A stretch of DNA of 64,000 nucleotides from Neolewinella antarctica. Its GTDB lineage: Bacteria > Bacteroidota > Bacteroidia > Chitinophagales > Saprospiraceae. The stretch spans positions 761,915-825,914 of the forward strand of contig NZ_JAATJH010000002.1 in NCBI RefSeq assembly GCF_011927835.1. The letters run 5' to 3'. The notes below the pieces were generated by a model. The model saw only the letters and a program-made list of their open reading frames with translations, made no database searches and had not been told where the DNA came from. Of this stretch, positions 62,690-64,000 are shown in pieces; within the stretch, counting starts at the first letter, position 1, and each line of letters begins with the position of its first letter. The position numbers and the translations under genes are program-made.

Positions 62690-63454
62690 TTAGAGTGCGT
62701 TCTCCTCTTCACCCATTACGTTTGCTACCGTCTTAAGAATGCACTTGCAGTCTAGAAAGAAGTTCCAATCGCGGAGGTACTGGAGATCATAATCAACACG
62801 GCGCTCCATTTTCCACAGTTCTTCCGTGGGCCCACGGAAGCCTTTGATTTGCGCCAAACCGGTTACGCCAGGTTTAATGTCGTGGCGCTGTAAGTAATTC
62901 TCGATGCGTGAACTGTAGTAAGTAGTGTGCGCGACCATGTGGGGCCGGGGGCCGACGACGGACATTTCACCCATGAAGACGTTGATGAACTGGGGGAACT
63001 CATCCAGGCTCGAGCTGCGCAGAAAAGCACCGATCTTGGTAATTCTACTGTCGCCCGACGTTGCCTGAACGGTGTCGCTAAGTTTGTTGACGCGCATGGT
63101 GCGGAACTTCCACATGCTGAAGGTCTTATTCTTGTGGCCCGTGCGCTTCTGGCGGTAGAAGATTGGCCCCGGGCTGTCGCGCTTGATCAGAAAGCCGATG
63201 ACGAGCAGCATAACGGGGAAAATGAATAACAGCACGGAGGCACTGAAGAGAACGTCGAAGACTCGCTTCAGGGTAGCCAGAGTGGGGTCATCGAGTGGGA
63301 TGTCCTGCTCGTCATGAGCGGGTTCGGTCGTGGGGAAGAGAGGTAGCTTAAAGGTTTCAACCTGCGCCCGAAGCGGTTGCGGGTATAACTCCTTAAAGTC
63401 ATTTGACTGCTGATGAGTCAGGGTACCGGGAAAATGAAGTAGTGAAAAAATCAT
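62690..63454 (-). CDS. undecaprenyl-phosphate sugar-1-phosphate transferase (bacterial sugar transferase family)
   Basis: A 254-residue inner-membrane enzyme that starts glycan assembly by moving a sugar phosphate to undecaprenyl phosphate. Following a 60-residue N-terminal tail, one membrane helix spans about residues 70-92 (FDVLFSASVLLFIFPVMLLVIGFLI). Then the family core: SPGPIFYRQKRTGHKNKTF, WKFRTMR, RSSSLDEFPQFINVFMGEMSVVGPRP and KPGVTGLAQIKGFRG. It is the short form without the four extra N-terminal helices of WcaJ. The downstream side of the window shows no other glycan genes; a cluster may lie to the right. The 546 bases upstream (63455-64000) hold no gene I can support. Confidence 0.88.
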   Translation of the reverse strand: MIFSLLHFPGTLTHQQSNDFKELYPQPLRAQVETFKLPLFPTTEPAHDEQDIPLDDPTLATLKRVFDVLFSASVLLFIFPVMLLVIGFLIKRDSPGPIFYRQKRTGHKNKTFSMWKFRTMRVNKLSDTVQATSGDSRITKIGAFLRSSSLDEFPQFINVFMGEMSVVGPRPHMVAHTTYYSSRIENYLQRHDIKPGVTGLAQIKGFRGPTEELWKMERRVDYDLQYLRDWNFFLDCKCILKTVANVMGEEENAL

Positions 63455-63942
63455 GTTGTATGTGTTGTTGCTAAGAAAGAAGTAAAGGTCTTCGACTTGC
63501 TAGCTACACCACGAACGGAACAAAGGATATCAGATCGAATCTTAGCTCACGCAGGAGCAGAAGGTGAGATGCGACGGAATAAGCGACTTTTTAAAAGCGT
63601 GCCTAATACAAAACGGTCCTGAAGAGGTCGCCGCAGTCAAAGAGTATTGATTGTAGCGGATGCGCTCCATCGAGATGCCGACTTAAGGTATTAAGTCAAA
63701 CTAACGGAAGCACGATCAAGAGTAGTAAGTACTAGTGTACGGCTATTTCAGTAGCCAAGTGTTTGTGTTGTTCTAGTGTAAATTAGGAAGGACGAAAAAT
63801 GGTTTCAAAAGAACGGACTCCATATAGTCCGCATTGACAGTATACTTATTAACTCAATAAATACAGTCGCAATGTACTCTGAGCTGAGCCAATGAACCAA
63901 ATTTATAGGTTGATAATTCTACATATGAACGTTTGAGGGGCG

Positions 63943-63999
63943 TTATCTGCCAAAATTTAACGTTTCGGTGCGTTGCGGGCGCGGATTATTTGCCAAAAT
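63943..63999 (+). repeat. short direct repeat TTATYTGCCAAAAT at the right edge
   Basis: TTATCTGCCAAAAT at 63943-63956 and TTATTTGCCAAAAT at 63986-63999, 43 bases apart start to start. It may be part of a regulatory region or repeat that continues beyond the window. Confidence 0.35.
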
Positions 64000-64000
64000 C

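Noticed and set aside
63455-64000. N-terminal extension or extra gene upstream of the sugar transferase
   Set aside because: Frames are broken by many stops and show no membrane helices of a WcaJ-like N-terminus.

Overview
The window looks like chromosomal DNA of a Bacteroidota member, most likely a marine Saprospiria (Lewinella-like) species. The phylum call rests on a SusC/SusD pair, two proteins with type IX secretion (T9SS) C-terminal sorting domains, the DUF4270 and DUF4290 families, many short-N-terminus lipoproteins, and promoter-like TAnnTTTG elements upstream of genes. The genus-level guess is inference. I see no rRNA, tRNA, CRISPR array, prophage or intact insertion sequence.

Layout. 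1-5650 (minus strand): the N-terminal part of the site-2 protease RseP, a UvrD-like helicase, a DUF4290 protein and GlmS. 5893-13850: a block with conserved-looking Bacteroidota gene order (DUF4270 lipoprotein, a one-domain GT5 'glycogen synthase', divergent panC-panD), then a MacB-like permease, a polysaccharide flippase and an SGNH lipoprotein. 14129-19856: metG overlapping a PAP2 phosphatase, a DUF389 membrane protein and a CorA-type channel. 20294-23908: a DUF1800-DUF1501 secreted pair. 24254-32441: pheS, an O-antigen ligase, small secreted proteins, a tandem TonB-C protein, a CgeB-like glycosyltransferase, the pyruvate dehydrogenase E1 beta subunit and a LysR regulator. 32546-45698: a TPR protein, an SPFH lipoprotein, a 56-residue lipoprotein, ytxJ, mnmD, an AP2-domain protein, ribD, lepA, a YheT-like hydrolase, a DUF1648 protein and purD.

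45799-60260 is the main accessory locus: a polysaccharide utilization locus (PUL) predicted to act on beta-1,3-glucan such as laminarin. A membrane-spanning propeller/Y_Y_Y/LuxR-HTH regulator precedes SusC, SusD, a PKD lipoprotein with two copies of a beta-sandwich-like module, two GH16 laminarinase-type lipoproteins, and a T9SS-exported protein with three more copies of that module. The run ends at a strong terminator. In the inferred model, the surface proteins bind the glucan, the GH16 enzymes cut it, SusC/D import the oligosaccharides, and the regulator senses product. After this come rarA, elaA and an initiating sugar transferase that may open a polysaccharide cluster beyond the window.

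The most unusual feature is the repeat content. At least four short dispersed families occur: a GC-rich 16-mer found both between and inside genes, TAGGCGG/CCGCCTA inverted arrays at gene ends, about 125-bp elements with a GGACGCGTCGACC core and terminal inverted repeats, and A/T-rich hairpins built from GTGTTTTTGTG-type words. Several genes also carry a TAnnTTTG-like promoter element only 5-8 bases before the start codon, which suggests leaderless transcripts.
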